Assembly (NCBI GenBank): GCA_034008185.1
Contig: CM067084.1
Span: 42,793,099 to 42,857,098 of the forward strand
Direction: 5' to 3'
Length of the DNA stretch: 64,000 nucleotides
From: Gorsachius magnificus
Lineage: Eukaryota; Chordata; Aves; Pelecaniformes; Ardeidae
The notes under the pieces are model-generated. The model did not search any database, was not told where the DNA came from, and saw nothing but the letters and a program-made list of their open reading frames with translations. The translations under genes were made by a program, and so were the position numbers. The stretch's first letter is position 1. Each line of letters opens with the position of its first letter. Positions 37,412 through 49,762 of this stretch are shown here, in pieces.

Positions 37412-37932
37412 ATCATAGAATCATAGAATCATCTGGGTTGGAAAAGACCTTTAAGATCATCATGTCCAACCATTAACCTAGCACTGCCATCCCACCACTA
37501 AACCATGTTCCTAAGCACCTCATCTACCTGTCTTTTAAATACCTCCAGGGATGGGGACCCCACCACCTCCCTGGGCAGCCCATTCCAGAGCCTGACAACC
37601 CTTTCTGTGAAGAAATTTTTCCTAATGTCTAACCTAAATCTGCCCTGGCACAACTTCAGACCATTTCCCCTTGTCCTATTGTCCGTTACCAAGGAGGAGA
37701 GGCCGACCCCCACCCAGCACTTGGCCTTGTTGAACCTCATACAGCTGGCCTCAGCCCATCGATCCAGCCTGTCCAGGTCCCTCTGCAGAGCCCTCCTCCC
37801 CTCCAGCAGATCAACACTACCACTCAGTTTGGTGTCATCTTCAAACTTACTGAGGGCACACTCAATCCCCTCGTCCAGGTCGTTGATAAAGATATTAAAC
37901 AAGACCGGCCCTAGAATTGAGCCGTGGGGCCA
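37412..37932 (-). mobile_element. CR1 LINE fragment, 5'-truncated and internally deleted
   Basis: This is a chicken-repeat-1 family non-LTR retrotransposon copy in minus orientation. The plus strand opens with the reverse complement of the CR1 3' terminus: two ATTCTATG octamers preceded by the conserved tail that includes AAAGGTCTTTTCCAACC. Upstream of this 3'UTR, a minus-strand frame encodes the C-terminal part of the ORF2 reverse transcriptase. It runs from the motif before [16 protein letters not shown], through the catalytic F-x-D-D box (here FEDDTKL, about 37834-37845), to the C-terminal [15 protein letters not shown] and LPREVV segments, with a stop at 37498. The 5' end is cut off near 37932, as is usual for CR1. 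Compared with the family as I know it, roughly 100 or more codons are missing at about 37715-37722, yet the frame continues. No autonomous function remains. Family and orientation are very sure; the 5' boundary is uncertain by about 10 bases. Confidence 0.95.
37498..37929 (-). pseudogene. CR1 ORF2 reverse transcriptase remnant (open frame of about 144 codons)
   Basis: An uninterrupted minus-strand frame runs from the truncated 5' edge of the CR1 copy to the normal CR1 stop. It covers the part of the palm domain around the F-x-D-D active site, a thumb-like stretch ([18 protein letters not shown]), and then, after an abrupt junction, the extreme C-terminal region of ORF2. The catalytic box reads FEDD where CR1 proteins usually have FADD. 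The open frame extends a further 20 codons beyond the element into flanking DNA, with a methionine at 37989, but those codons have no CR1 character. The endonuclease domain and the first reverse transcriptase motifs are absent, so the product could not retrotranspose. This is a fossil coding region rather than a host gene. Confidence 0.85.
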
Positions 37933-39394
37933 AATGAAAGGTTTTCTACATGTTTTACAAACTATTGAACATGAGCTTACTGTAACCAAACTATTTTAAT
38001 TTTTTTTTTAAATTCAGTTAGCAAATTTTATCAAACAATTTTCTGGACAGCAAAGATTTCTTCAGAATATTGACTGACCGCAGAGCTGTTCTTAGATGTT
38101 TCTGTGCATCAGTTGCTGAAACAGCCTGTTCACCTCCTTACGCTCTTTCTTGCACAGAGCTTTTGCAAAAAAGGAAGTAGAGATTCCTTACAGACTGATC
38201 AGAAGAGGAAAAGATATTTCTGTTCAACTCCTTCATGAGGCATTAATTGTAATCTCCTCTGAAATTCTTGTGGAGCTCTAGGCTGCTTAGCAGAAGTCTA
38301 ACATTAGGATAAACAGTACATGAATCAAGGTAAGCCAATTAGCATACAAACAGAACTATAAAAGCATCTTTCTAGCTGAAGACTGACCAGTGTGACTGCA
38401 TTTCTGAGGTATTAGTGTCAGTGATGAGTTCATCATGACCTCAGGACCACACAGTACATTAGATGCTTTTGGACATATATTCTCACCTGAAAGCAGAGTG
38501 GTTCTTGGGATTTAACTGTCTTTTTCACAGCCCTCCAGTCTTTTCTGATTTAGCCTTCTATGTATTTCATATTTCTTTCAGCACTAATGTACTGAACGAT
38601 GAAATAGATCATGCAGTATGTCTGTCGGCTGAGAAGTGTCTACAGAGTTCTTGGTCATCTATATACAGATAATATGGTAAGTAGAGGTTAATGAAAGGTA
38701 GTAGTATTGAGACCTTTGAGAAATTCTGTAGCAAAATAGAGATTGTCCTACAATGTCTGTTTAGCACCTACTGAAAAGGTATGAAAGTAGCCAAAAGTAG
38801 ATAGAACTATTTGCACATTTATATTGTTTCCAGATTGTTTTCTTCTAATGACTTTTCATGTCCAGTAGAAATCGTCGTATTTTTACTCATTCTGATCAAG
38901 CCAGTTATGGTTTTCTATTATAGTTCCAGCTGAATTACTTCCATTCTACAAAAATATTCTGCAAATATTTGCTAGCATATAACAGTAAGTAATTCTGGCA
39001 ATTGTAATCTTTTTGTGTGAAATTCTCGTATACTTTTGAGAAGTATCTCTTCTTGCAGACAAAATTCTCTTTATTTACAGGAAAAAATCACAGAAACAAT
39101 GCTGGACTTATTTTAAAAGTTCTCGAATGATTGACCATGAAGCTATAGTGTCAGATATTACCAACACAGAATTATAAATAATAATTGGCGATAATTATTT
39201 TGAGTCATCTCATTGACTTGAAAAGAATTTTCTATTAACATTGATAGCAAATTCCTATTTTTGTTTCCTCTGAGGGGATATTTTTTGATGAAGAAATAAA
39301 TCATACCTGTTTAATGAATTATCCATTATGAATTATTCCCTCAATTCTAGTCATCAGGTCAAACCTTTATTATTACCTGGGAAAAATCACTTAC

Positions 39395-39591
39395 AATCTG
39401 TCAAGCGTTCTAAAATGTTTACCACATGAAACAGGCAGGATTGTATTTTTCTGTTGCAGAAAAGCAAAAAGAAACGTTTCTGCAGCAAACATCCCATGTT
39501 CCAAATTGCTGAAGTGAAAGTTATGGTCTATCAAAAACTTAGCTGCTTCTCTGTTTAGTTTTACAGCAGAAAAGTGAGGCATCTTATTGAG
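39395..39591 (-). other. Candidate minus-strand exon-like open segment
   Basis: A minus-strand frame runs from ATG (codons MPHFSAVKLNREAAKF at the start) to a consensus donor (GATT|GTAAGT at 39394). It covers about 63 codons with a balanced, protein-like composition. The upstream acceptor is poor and no homology is recognised. It stands alone, with no partner exon seen within several kilobases. Confidence 0.18.
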
Positions 39592-40361
39592 CTCCCACAA
39601 ATTACAGATTTAGAGCTCTCTCACAGAAGAATGAACTTCTGAACTATTGCTATCGGTAGCAGTGTCCTATTTCTCCTATTGAAATACACAGGCAAGTTAA
39701 AGCCTTATTTCTATACAGAGTTTCAGCTTTTTGCATTAGACATATCTTTTTAAGATGCATAGCTCAGAGCTTCCCTTTTTATTCAAAATAATGGGAGATT
39801 TTCCACCTAGCTCAAATTGAATGCAATATGGTCCACAAGGTTTTAAACTAGGGATTAGGCAAATGATTTGGCTAAAATAAAACTGCCCTGAAGCTTTATG
39901 CAAAACTGAAACAAAACTTTGTATCTTACAAAAATCTGATTTAAAATAATATTAAAATTTAATATGTTATTTTTGGGTGGAAAAAAAATATAATTTTTGG
40001 CATACTTACAGCAAAGCTTCCAAAAAAGTCTATTCTGTAAGGCCTACAACCTTATTCTGGGGGGCTTGAGTTCAGATAAGCATCCAGACTTGTCGATGCT
40101 TATTTAATTGAACCTCTAAACCTTTTGAGGTTTGCCCATCTCCAATTTAAAAATTGTCTCTGGAGGAAAGTTATCCAGCTGTAAGCTCTACAAAAGCACA
40201 CCTGGCAAAACAACATCTGCCTGACAATGACTTAGTGAGCCTCAGTAAAGGTTGACATATGTGCACATACAACTGGACCTTATAGCAACAAAACCTTTTA
40301 CATATTCGTGTACACTGGGGAGTCCTGACTCCTGAGACAAAAATATGATGGCTTTTACACT

Positions 40362-40619
40362 TTAAATTACAGCGAAGCTGTATCCACAGATGGTGCAGGT
40401 ACAACATATGCTCTTATACAGCTGGCAGGTAAAGGAAGTCATTTCCATAACTGCCTCCTCCTGGTTTCCAGCGTTTGCTTCGATGCAGTGATTGCACTTT
40501 GAGATCAGCATTTTTGGTGGGGTTAGTTCCAGCTGCTGATACAGCACTGACTGGAAGCCGGTGAGCTCCGGTACAGATGCAGAGGCTTCTGTTGAAACTT
40601 CCAGATGATGAAATATCAT
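40362..40619 (-). other. Cysteine-rich minus-strand open frame, 85 codons
   Basis: The frame has an even composition and eight cysteines in the second half, including CNHC and a CCTCTIC run. The spacing does not form a clear zinc-finger or secreted-peptide pattern that I can name, and there is no signal peptide. No splice or poly(A) support. Possibly a chance frame in DNA with raised GC. Confidence 0.15.
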
Positions 40620-43600
40620 TCCCTCTCCACTATTACAGCATCCCTTTCATAAGGTACAGGGCACAGTTTGTTGTGGTCTGGTCAGTCAGGGGAGACAGAC
40701 ACTGAGTAAGTTAACAGGGTTGCTCTGAGATTAGTCAGCTGGAGAGCTCACAGAGTCATTGCTATGTGCCAAATGGCCACGCTTTGAAGATAGGGAAAGT
40801 AAATCTTACATGGTCAGGTTCCTGAAAATTAACAAAGGAGCTTTAATTCTGAAGGAAAAAGGGCTGATACATTGCTTGTTTTCTTATGCTGACCTTCTTT
40901 TTAAGATTGTAACAAAAATTCCAGGAAATATTCGTACTTGGCCAAATTCTGAGAGCAGGACATGGTCCAGCTGACCACCTGCATCTAATGAAGGTGGGAT
41001 AGAAGGCAATTCACCCCCACCAGGCCGAGCAGCAGTGCTGCACTGCCTGCTGCAGAGCTGCAGGAGCTGCCTGACTAAGGCAAGCTTTCATCTTTTTTTT
41101 CCAAGCAGTGTATTCATCTGGATGCCCAGCCTCACTCTTAGCCCTTTTCCTTCTCAACCTGCCTGGGAGTGTTATGCCTGTGGGATGAAGGGAGGGAGCT
41201 GTGCATCGCAGAGCTTTGCTTAATTTTTGAGTATCAGTACTGCTTTTAGAAGTGCCTGAACTTTTTTTAAGATGGCTTCAGAGCACTGCCAGGGAGAAAA
41301 GTGGCCTGTGACAGTTACTGAAATCCTCTGCCTACTTAAGGCTTAATCTAAGCCCAGAGTGTCCTCATCCACTTTTTACTTAATCTTTTCCTCCCTCTTA
41401 TTTTGGCACCTGCAGCTCACGGAAGTGTTCCTTCATTCCCAGATGAGGGGTGGTTGTGCCATAGTGTAGGATTAACAGGTAATTAAAAGTTTTGTGACTA
41501 AAGCAAAGTTGTATAGCCTAGTGATAAGGAAAAATGAGTCAGAAATGTCAGTCTGCAGAGTTTGCAACAGGAGGGAGAGCAGGTCCTGCTGGGAGGACAC
41601 AATCAGAATCATTCCCCTGTTTCCAAGCTGGTCTTTTTTATGTTTTCTTTAACCTCTTTTACTCAGGGCATGAAACGGTTCATGTCTGAAGCCTGCACTG
41701 CACTGTATGTAAAATCTGAGCTGCCTCCTCCAAACCATTTCCTACGAAACCTTGTGTTGTGGCACCTTGCTGCCTCTCAGCTCACTTCTGTACTCCAGAC
41801 TTTTCCAAAAGCACAGGGCAGTTGGTGGGACACATGATGAGGTGTGACTCAAGTTAGGCGGTTGGACAACACTGTCAGCAGAGATGAGGGTCATCAAGGT
41901 GTGCAGCTGTCTTCTTAGCAAAGGGACTGCTCCTATAGCTGTGCAATTACACTCTTTCCCCTCTTTTCTATATTCACTGCTACATCTTTTTAGATGTTGA
42001 AAATTCTGAAATCAGATATGTTTTTTCCTGGAAATTAGTATAAGTATTGAATAGATGCAGGTTAGACTCTGCATCTGCATCTGGAATCAAATAGCCTTTT
42101 GGGACCTGACCCTAAAGACCAAGGCCAAATCTTTTAATGAGAACTTAGGCAGTGTCTTATAGCAACACAAGTGACTTGTTGGGAGGTTTGTATAACACCT
42201 ACCAAACTGAATTTCCATCAGGCTATGGCGTTTATACACTTCAGGAGTGTACCTTTTATTCCATTTACTGTGTTTCATTTAACTCTTTCTCTGCTGACTA
42301 TTCTGTTTCCATTCTTTTTTTTTTTTAACAGGGTAACTTTATTTTATTTCAGTAGTAGAACAAACGTTTTGTAAATCATTAGATTTGTATAAATGTTGGA
42401 AATAACTGAATAGCTTCAGATTAATATCCCAGTGTCAAAGACTGAGAGTAAATTTGACACAAGCATAGGGGAAGGATGTGGTCAAAAGTAAAGCTTCTCT
42501 GTTTCAGCAGAAAGCTCCAAATCTGACTGAATAGTCAGATGAAATATTGGTCCATTCTTTCAGGAACAATCAAGATTTAAATGACTGTCAACACAAATTC
42601 CAAGGAAGGCTAATAATTATTAAATCACCAGATTAAGGCAGGTAATGGAAGGGATACCAGTGAAAGTCAGGGGAAAAGTAAGGCTGATGAACCGAGACTG
42701 ATCATGTAATTCACAGCCTTTATCCTGTCTTCGTTCAATCCAAAGAAAGGAAAAGTAGAGGATGGGAACTTCAGATATGGACTAGAAACTCCAAGTTTCT
42801 ATACCCTGGCAGTGCAAGACAGGACATCTTAAGCAGGCCAAAAAGCATCCAGAAGTTGGACAGAATGGTTACCAAACATACTGTGAAAACAAACTGGAGA
42901 CCTCAGTAACGGGCAGTTGCCCAGCAGGAAACACCTCAGCACTTTGGGCACATGAGGTAGGTACAGGAGGAACAGCACGGTTACAAATGTAGGTGGAAAG
43001 AGCTATCAGTTCACCTTCCATGCCTACACTTTTACAAGGATCCTTAGCTGAACAAGACTTAAAGATGTGTCTTCTAACACCGATAGCACCGATGACACTG
43101 AGTCTGCAAATATTTGCTGTCACTGGTTCCTGAAGGCCAGGCAGCTATTAGGACGTGGGCTGCAATACTGCTGGCTTTAGTGGTCTCAATACTTCTTTGT
43201 CGAGAGGAATCAAAAGAATTTGAAAAGAACTGAGAAGCTTCTGGGTTTTTTTCCAAGCTTGGAAGAAGCCAGATGACTGTATGCTATGATTACTCTATTC
43301 ATGAGAGTGCAGAATGAGAAATCTGAATTGATTGGGCAGGACTATGACAATTAAGCATATAGGATTGTATTCATTATGCTCAACTATGCATTTGAATTTA
43401 AATATTGAACATCAGTACAATGTTTTAAAGAACAGGTACTAGTATATCTAGCCTCCAGAATGTTTTAATTAAAGTTATTTTAAATAGTACTTACAAAGTT
43501 TATATTTTAAAATGTTTCCTGTGTGTTGACTGTAAGATGTTTTTCAGAGATTTCTTTATCATAATGTTGAAGTCTAATCCTGTATTTTATTTTTTGAAAT

Positions 43601-46079
43601 ACTGTAAACCAACAGAACCCCAGGCTCGGTTTCAGCAAGGAGTTAAGGTGAGGTGCAGAAAAAAAGTAATAACTGCATAATATTGCTGCTCCACCATTTT
43701 GGTCATACCACAGGTATTTCTGGATGTTGTCACAGCATCTGTGGAACCATATTCCAGCTGTTCTCAGAATTCCCCATTTCTGGAAGCCTGCCCCTCCCCC
43801 AGCTCCAGCCGCAAATATCCACACAATAGAAATCCAGTCTTCCTCCAAGAGATCAGTCCCAGACTAACCAGAGATTACACCAGAATGCCTCTCTCATTTT
43901 TTCACACCCATCTAAGGACCTTTGGAATTACAAAATCAGGCATGAATTCATTAGCTCAAAGTAGGACACCAACATTTTTGTGCACTAGCCCTAGCAGAAC
44001 TGTGTGTTAAGGTTTTTCCCAAAGTTACTAGCGTCTTCAGCACAGGTATGCCCAAGCTGCAAATCAAAAGTATGTCAAAACATGCAATAAAACGCATTTT
44101 AATTAGTCACAAAAAACCCCCCAAAGAATTAAACTAATGGTTTTCCTGGTCTGTCTAAAATTTAGGCAACTTGCTTGATGACAGTCAGCAGTCCTGTCAC
44201 TTTTGGATGTCACCAGCCGTCACTTGCTGCTGCATTACTTCAGATTTGAAGTTCCATCTGTCCTTCCCTTGCTCTTTCTTTTTTGGTTTAAAAAAACTTC
44301 CTACTGTGGTGTCTAAATACTTGGGAAAGCATTCTTAAAATGCACAAAACTTATTCAGGATACCCCAGATTTTCTTTAAAAAGAAATAAAAATAAAAAGG
44401 AGTCATGTTGAGAATTTGTATATCTGCATATATCTGATTCCTGATGTCTGTAACCTCAGTTCTACTACATAGAACTCCACTGGATTCTTATTTCCAATAG
44501 CTTTTACTTATCTTATATCCTACTTCATTTTTACAACATTGCATGCTAAGCTTACCTTTATATGGCTTACGAGAATTCTATAGTTTAAATATGTACATGT
44601 AGTATGCTTGTGTGTGCACCCATAATTTTTTTTTTAAATTAAACTGGTAAACCCAAACTGTATTTACATAAATAAGTTACTCCAGACTAGTCTAGTAATT
44701 TTTTTGCTGAAGAAATCTGGTTTTGCTGGAGTATTGTTTGCAGGTTTCCTACAAGAGCACAGGATTTAACTAATGGACGCAAAACAGCAAAAAAGAAATG
44801 CCAGATCCTGGAAACATTAAGGTGCACTGGTTACACACTAGATTGATTATGGTTGCTTGCAGAGAAAAATGTCTGTGTTTTGATTTAATTTTTATTTGCC
44901 GTGGCAGTGTTTTTCTTCATTTCCATGACAACAACAAAGAAAATAGGATCTAAAAAACTTGCTTTAAAACCTTTGCATTATTTTTTCTTGGCTTGTACTA
45001 AATAGGCAACATCAGAGAGTAGTGGTTATTTTCTGTGTGGATAATCTGGATTAGAAAAAGTGCAGGAATACCGACCTATTGCTCATTCATTTCAAAGAAA
45101 TGAACTTTTCTAATATTTCTGATTTATTTTCATGCCTCAGTTGTTTACATGCAACTGCTAAATGGAATGACTATAGGGTGGGTGGGAGAAAATGCATTTG
45201 TCAGTGTCTCAATAATATATATCTAGAGAAGGATGAACACAACTGCAGTCTGAATGGGTGTTGGGGAGGCTGCATGTTCATGACTCAGTCATGCAAAAGG
45301 GTGAGCTGAATCAAATAGCACTAACAGGGAAACAACTCTCTTAATAGGTCTGAGAAATCAGTGTCTGCTTTATATAAAAATAAATGGAAGTAGAATATAT
45401 GACTAGTAGAGGTCGATAGCGAGCTGTGATAAAAGATCTCCCCTCTCATACCCTCCTCATCTTTCTTTCTCACCTTTATCCCAGGATTTGGTAGCACGTA
45501 GCTCAGCCCATGTGTTACAGGTTACAGTAAAGACTGCAGCCTTTGGAGTACAAGAACTTCTTGATTTGTCTCCCGGGTTGGTCCTCATAAAAGACTGTTC
45601 CTGTGAGGTCATAAAATCCTTAGGATGTGGGGCTTTAAAATGATTACCAAAATTACGGTTGGGTCAGTCAAAATAAAGAATCTACTCTAAGCTCGTTCTT
45701 GAGGATTGAGGAAAACTGCTACCCTGCCATACCTGTTAATGATATCAGGTGGCCTCTCTTGAAAGAAGATGACATAGAACACAGAATAATGTATTGCTTT
45801 GGTCAGCAAGCAGCCTTTGATGCATATTTTTCCTAAATCTAGCCCTTAGGTAACAGAAAATGGTAGAAAGTATTTCATTTTGGACACATTCCATATTTAC
45901 TTCAATAACTGCCCTGGGAGACTCATTAATGCTTTAAAGCTTCCTATTAAATGGAAACCTCACAGTATTTTCCTTTTAATAAAATAAACTGAAAGGTGAA
46001 AATATTTTTTTTGTTTTTAAATTATGAATGCCTGTCTCAAAAAATTACTCTTAATTTGTTGGATTATTTAATTTTATGT

Positions 46080-46450
46080 CCTTTCACAGGCATGTAAATG
46101 AATAATGAAAAAAAGTGTAGTGAAAGCAAACAATAATTATTCATATTGACCTGAGGAATTTAATGAAATAGAAGAGACTCTAAAGAAACAGATTTCCTAT
46201 AACACTACTTTCTTAAGTATACTAAGGTAATTAGCTTTAAGAGGAGATAATTTCAGCTCACTGAGGCCGCTCTTTTAAGACTTTCTGGGAAATTTTGATT
46301 TTCCATTGATAGTAGTTTTAACATGTCACACTGGAGCCAGAGTGAATTAAAGTGAAGAACTACACAGTCTAAACAAACAGTCTGCCCCATTATCAGAAGC
46401 CTGACAACATAACAGCAAAAACTACAGTCACGTGCTCACGAGTAATGCAG
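46080..46450. promoter_or_regulatory. Candidate conserved noncoding element pair
   Basis: Two adjacent motif-rich blocks. At 46080-46170 there are ATGTAAATGAATAATG (POU/homeodomain-like) and AACAATAATTATTCATATTGACC. At 46220-46450 there are GGTAATTAGC, TTGATTTTCCATTGATAG, AATTAAAGTG and CACGTG. No coding or repeat content. Confidence 0.22.
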
Positions 46451-49400
46451 GAACAATTAAAAAAATAACAAAACCTCACTGGAATCCATAAACACTATCT
46501 GATGGCTTTTATTCAGCTAACATTTTAAGTTGCCTTATTTTCCAATTTAACATGTTGCTTTTCTACTGATCTTAAGAAAATAAACAAGAAATGTTCCCTC
46601 TGTTCTGCATTCTTCTATTCTTTCTTCTGATTAAAAGGTGACATAGCATTCTCTAGCAATTCCCCATGAAACTAACTGACTAAATCCTCAAAAATATCAA
46701 TGAGTAACAGAAAAACTTAAGTTCTTATTCCATTTTGAAGGATAGCTAGGATATATACAACATATTTGTTTGTGGGTAAGGATCTTTTAGTACTCATTTT
46801 AAATATCAAACATTTCTACTTTAATCCATTATTTACATGTCCATATCACTTTTTGCACAGACTTGTGTTTTCCTTGTCCCTACTAATTTTTACCCAGAGG
46901 CACATCATCCATTTTCTGTTTTTTCTCCATACAATTTTAGATGTGCACCATACCAATTGATGTATTAATTCTCTTTTCTTGTTCTGAGAGCAGGTACTCC
47001 AACAATTTTGCTAAACCTTGTCTGTGCTTCCTCTGCACATCTCCTCTACAACCATCATTTTATTTCCTCTCATGCTACCTTATAACTAAATAAGAACTCA
47101 AAGGTCTAACTACTGTGTGACCTGAGGATCTCCCACTCTTTGACATGGTTGTTCTTGTCATAGGATGTCCTTGTTATGTGTAATTGTAGGTGGAAAATTC
47201 AAGCACAAAGAGATTAAGGGCTCTGACTCATGTTCAGCAAAAAAATGTCTGATGCTGTTTTGGACATTACCACCTCCTTTGCTCCCTGAAGGTGTGTGCT
47301 GCTACCCTTCTGCAAGACACTCTTGCTCCTCCAGGAAACTTCCATTTGACTTGTTTTAGTTCACAGTCTTCAATGGCAACTTCAGATAATATCTGGAAGG
47401 TGGACTGGAAAGCTTAGGTGCAGGCATGTGTAGCAGCACGCCCCAGCCTCACACCCCTGCTCCTTCTCTGACTGCATGGGGGCTGCAGTCTTGGTTGTAG
47501 CAATTTGTCCATAATGCCATTACGAACAAGGGGATGAGGCCATCTCAGCAAAAGGTGATGGACAGCCAGAGGACAACATGTGTTTCACAGCATCCAAACA
47601 AATCCTATAGCTACTGAACTGTAGCCTCTATCCCTGATATCCCTGTGAGCAGATGCCATGCTTTATTCCTCGCACTCTGCTTTGGTTAGCCCTCCAGCAG
47701 CGCCTTTGCCTCAACAGCAGGTACAACAGGAATGGGAAAAAGCTCTTTCACCTTTTGTTTTTCAAGCGTATGCTACTGCAGACCTTTTCTTGTTTAAGAT
47801 GTGGTCTTTCCTTGCACCTCTAACCAAGTGTAAGATAAAGATAGTGCTTCCAGGTGTTCCCTAACTGGATGGTAAGCAGGAGGAGTTTTTCCCTACCTGA
47901 CTAGTGTTTAAAGATGACCTTGTAGCACACAGAGTGAGCATATGCTTCTCAACATGAAGTCATCCAGACTGATGCTGCAGATAAGAAAGGATCTTAGATC
48001 TCTTCACATATCACCTTGTCCTCTCCCAGCTTCAGTGTTAAGATATATTGCTTTCATAGATGTTGTTTGTTGATCACATATGCATCGTCAACTACAGCTC
48101 TGGAAGGTGTCTTAAGAATTTAGACCAAAGGCTGCAGAAACATCACTAGGAACTGTGTCAAGAAAGAGAAATCACAGTATATGAATTTCTAGTTCAGGAT
48201 GTGGATACTGATCTCAAGCTGTCTGGCCTGGTACAGAGCCTAAAAGCATTGGTTCCTAGAGTTTTTCAAAGTACCAGCACTAGAGAGGCAGAATTTAGTA
48301 TTCCATTTATCTGTTTTTAATCACTGTTTTTCACTTATAAATGTTAAGGATATGTTTCAGTGTTTTCCTGATTTGGATTTCTTCTTTTATTTTTCACTCT
48401 GCATCAGTCAACTACCTACACCTGCAAGAAATTATTATTCACATCTTCTAATGAGAAATGGAATTTAGAAAGGATAAATCAGAGGTGAAGACACTCTTAT
48501 AGTGTCTAACAAACAGTAAGCTCTTCAGCAGTTTCGTTTTGTTTTCCCTGTCTATAAAAAACATTGTAAGCAACATGCAGCTAGAAGTTAGTTTTATATT
48601 GTTACGGTTCCATACCAATCATGGCAGTCATTTTTAAAAGAGGCAATTAAAATATTAAAAGCCTAAGTGATTTAGGTACCTACATCCCATTTCAGAATGA
48701 CCTGAGTATTAGGAGCAAACATTTTACCCAAACTCCTAAAATCAAGACCAGATGCCCTTCTAAATACTATGCTGTAATTCAACCGTATTTTTATTGGATA
48801 CAGTACAGGAATTACAGGGTGAAATTCCATGGTTTCTGTTATGTAAGAAATCAGACTACACGATGGTGCGATCCCTTATGTCACTAAAATAGCTGAATAA
48901 CTGAAGATGTCAAACTGTCTTATTTGCTCAAATATAATTTCCTTGGTTCTTACAGTGTCATAATCCCACTTGCTCTCCAGCCACTGAAGTAGGTTCAAGG
49001 GAAGACTTTGTAGGCAAGATCTGGATTTTTATTGTAATAAACAGGAAAAAAACTCAAACCTTGGAAAAGTCTTCCTGTGGCATTTCCACCATGCTTTATA
49101 TGTTTTTTTCACTTCACGAGCAAGCTGAAGAGAGTGCATATCTCTGGTTTTGCGTTTACTTTAATGTTGTTATCACCAACCAATAAACTGAAGAATTTAT
49201 GCTGGGTTCATACCTTAAGCATCAGCTTTATCAGCAAAATCAAAATGCAGGTAAAAAGAAATAGAATCTATTTCTGATACAGGAGTTCCCATGAATTTGC
49301 AAATTATAATGTCTACCGAAAAACAGAGGCTTTCCTCATACCCTCAAATACACTTCTGATGGGATTCACAAATTTTCTCTTGAGCTTTGAAAATCTCTTC

Positions 49401-49552
49401 CATTCATCGGTCAGCGTTTTAAAAGCATGTTATGTAAAAGAGTCCAAGTGGTGTTGAAAATCTTGAAGAACTCTAATGCCATTAAAACCTCTGCATGCTT
49501 AAATCACATTCAACTATAAAACAAGTTTTAAATGGCTTTTCTTTTTTGTCAG

Positions 49553-49689
49553 GCAAGATCATTTGGATGGAAGAAAATTTGGCATCGGTCCTGTCTAATG
49601 TAACGCTCAAGAACCAGGAAAACCCCAACACCCTACCAAAAAGCAACCCATTGCAATCAGTGTCAGTGGGAAATGGAAGGAAACAATAG
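49553..49689 (+). other. Candidate plus-strand exon (137 nt)
   Basis: A long T-rich tract (CTTTTCTTTTTTGTCAG) ends at 49552. The following 137 bases hold one open frame of 44 codons ending in TAG, directly followed by GTATAT, which could be a donor. The residues are asparagine- and serine-rich (NVTLKNQENPNTLPKSNP) with an NVT sequon. Either a terminal coding exon with a short tail or a noncoding exon. Unrecognised. Confidence 0.22.
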
Positions 49690-49749
49690 GTATATTTTGA
49701 ACTCACGATTGTTTTCCTTCGGGTCTGTGAAGTCATTAGAAAACTCTAG

Positions 49750-49762
49750 TACCCTCTGCTGG
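49750..49762 (-). promoter_or_regulatory. CTCF-type motif (minus orientation)
   Basis: TACCCTCTGCTGG matches the reverse complement of the CTCF core (TGCCMYCTRSTGG) at 12 of 13 positions. CTCF is the zinc-finger insulator protein that anchors chromatin loops. The site is in unique DNA 60 bases past a candidate plus-strand exon. Occupancy unknown. Confidence 0.45.

Larger units (their letters stand above)
37933..49552. other. Unique AT-rich noncoding sequence
   Basis: Contains the isolated open segments and element candidates listed separately; T12 at 42315-42326. No recognised gene or transposon. Confidence 0.5.

Noticed and set aside
37505..37999. 164-codon plus-strand frame
   Set aside because: It is the antisense shadow of the CR1 reverse transcriptase remnant.
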